From positions 2,170,001 to 2,234,000 of the forward strand of contig NZ_CP126110.1 in NCBI RefSeq assembly GCF_030123405.1: a DNA stretch of 64,000 nt, given 5' to 3'. Made by a program: the position numbers and the translations under genes. Origin of the DNA: Neobacillus sp. WH10 (GTDB lineage Bacteria; Bacillota; Bacilli; Bacillales; Cytobacillaceae). The notes under the pieces were generated by a model that saw nothing but the letters and a program-made list of their open reading frames with translations, did not search any database and was not told the DNA's origin. Of this stretch, positions 63,139 through 64,000 are shown piece after piece (the stretch's first letter is position 1; every line of letters starts with the position of its first letter).

Positions 63139-63975
63139 ATGCACTGGGGAAAAGTATTGATGCATTGTTTAATCATTGTTTTCTTGTTTTTGGTAGCAGC
63201 TATTTTTGTGAATCCTTTGACGGATGGGATAGATAACGGCACCAGTCGGGTTGTTGTTAAAGAACTTATCCGTATTGGAGTTACTGTTGGACTGCTTTGG
63301 TTGTATGCACGGCTGTTCTTTAAAAGGTCGAGTTCATATTTTGGTATTTCTAAACTATGTAAGACTGAAAAAATATGGTTCCTTGTTGGTTTTGCATTAC
63401 CGCTCATAGTAATCGTATTTTATTTACTCACACAATACGTCGTTTTTGAAAAGCAAGACCAACTGCCTCTTAATACTGTACTAACGTTTATCATCGGCTC
63501 TTTCATTACGGCATGCTCTGCAGGAGTGATCGAAGAGATTTTGTTCCGCGGCTATTTGTTCAGGCTAATCGAAGATAAATGGAATGCGGCAACGGCAATT
63601 TTGGTGACTTCCGTCTTATTTGGTGCGCTTCATTTACTTACGGTCAATGGGCAGCAGTTACTAGATGTGTATTTGATCCTTATCGCAGGTACCTTGGTCG
63701 GCATCCTATTTTCGCTTATTGTTTATAAGACGAGAGTTGTCTGGAATGCGGTCGTGGTGCATATAATATGGAACTTTTTCATGAACTCTAAAATTTTACA
63801 ATTTGTTTCAACAGCCGATCAAAGCCACTCCTCATTTCTGATGTTTAGGTTTACATCGGACAGTATTTGGATTACGGGTGGAACATTTGGTATAGAAGTT
63901 GCGGTTCCTGTTGTCGTTATGTATGTACTAACTATCGCTTGGCTCGCCTTTCGCAAACCTTATTTAAATCGTTAA
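63139..63975 (+). CDS. CPBP family intramembrane metalloprotease
   Basis: This 278-residue membrane protein has about eight hydrophobic segments and the three CPBP/Rce1 motifs: EEILFRG, FGALHLL and HIIWNFF, whose glutamates and histidines form the proposed metal site. Family members process peptides or give bacteriocin immunity; the role here is unknown. ATG 63139 has agaggag eight bases upstream, and longer in-frame starts lack sites. It is monocistronic. Confidence 0.85.
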   Translation: MHWGKVLMHCLIIVFLFLVAAIFVNPLTDGIDNGTSRVVVKELIRIGVTVGLLWLYARLFFKRSSSYFGISKLCKTEKIWFLVGFALPLIVIVFYLLTQYVVFEKQDQLPLNTVLTFIIGSFITACSAGVIEEILFRGYLFRLIEDKWNAATAILVTSVLFGALHLLTVNGQQLLDVYLILIAGTLVGILFSLIVYKTRVVWNAVVVHIIWNFFMNSKILQFVSTADQSHSSFLMFRFTSDSIWITGGTFGIEVAVPVVVMYVLTIAWLAFRKPYLNR

Positions 63976-64000
63976 AATTTATGCAGGTTATTAGGCAATC

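Noticed and set aside
1..64000. CRISPR arrays, rRNA genes and intact insertion sequences
   Set aside because: No regularly spaced short repeats, rRNA sequence or intact transposase was seen; only remnants of mobile elements are present.

Overview
The window looks like a low-GC Gram-positive, facultative member of the Bacillaceae (Neobacillus-like or similar; genus not proven). Support: GGAGG-type ribosome binding sites throughout, many TTG/GTG starts, BrnQ, LuxR and PlcR-type regulators of Bacillus character, a Vpr-like subtilase, and sigma-54 activators. About half of the window is accessory catabolism; the rest is ordinary transport, regulation and decayed mobile DNA.

Layout. 1-4.8 kb: gene debris, a secreted zinc metalloprotease, a 3'-half fragment of a selenocysteine tRNA (a likely integration scar), an AI-2E-type permease, and a broken cardiolipin synthase remnant. 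4.8-9.0 kb (minus strand): a dimethylamine monooxygenase / heme-dependent oxidative N-demethylase operon (PAS-heme subunit, zinc-ribbon subunit, flavin/2Fe-2S reductase, permease) behind a good sigma-54 promoter, with a divergent sigma-54 activator. 11.3-19.6 kb: a second sigma-54 activator, a textbook -24/-12 promoter, and an operon of aminotransferase, C45 acylase, aldehyde dehydrogenase, GNAT and APC permease, probably an amine or N-acyl-amine catabolic route.

19.7-41.3 kb is the centrepiece: a choline trimethylamine-lyase (CutC/CutD) glycyl-radical bacterial microcompartment of GRM1-like organisation. It has a PocR-domain histidine kinase with an AraC-type response regulator, an iron alcohol dehydrogenase, a LicA-like choline kinase, a LicB-like DMT transporter, nine shell-protein genes (BMC-H, a EutS/PduU-type, a GrpU-like, a PduT-like BMC-T and a EutN-type pentamer), two acetaldehyde-dehydrogenase homologues (one lacking the catalytic cysteine), PduL, EutP, EutJ, EutQ-like, EutT-like and PduS-like proteins. 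Proposed flow: choline enters, CutC splits it to trimethylamine and acetaldehyde inside the shell, acetaldehyde is disproportionated to ethanol (alcohol dehydrogenase) and acetyl-CoA (aldehyde dehydrogenase), and PduL converts acetyl-CoA to acetyl-phosphate.

41.3-47.6 kb: a PlcR-like quorum-type regulator, a PlcR-box-like palindrome, and a divergent large subtilase ending in cohesin-like and dockerin modules, then a frameshifted membrane-protein pseudogene. 47.6-64 kb: BrnQ, a methyltransferase, a STAND-LuxR regulator with a hemerythrin/NmrA operon, an unusual GGDEF-EAL / ThDP-enzyme / carboxymuconolactone-decarboxylase operon, IS1595 and tyrosine-recombinase remnants, an ABC exporter operon, and a CPBP intramembrane protease.
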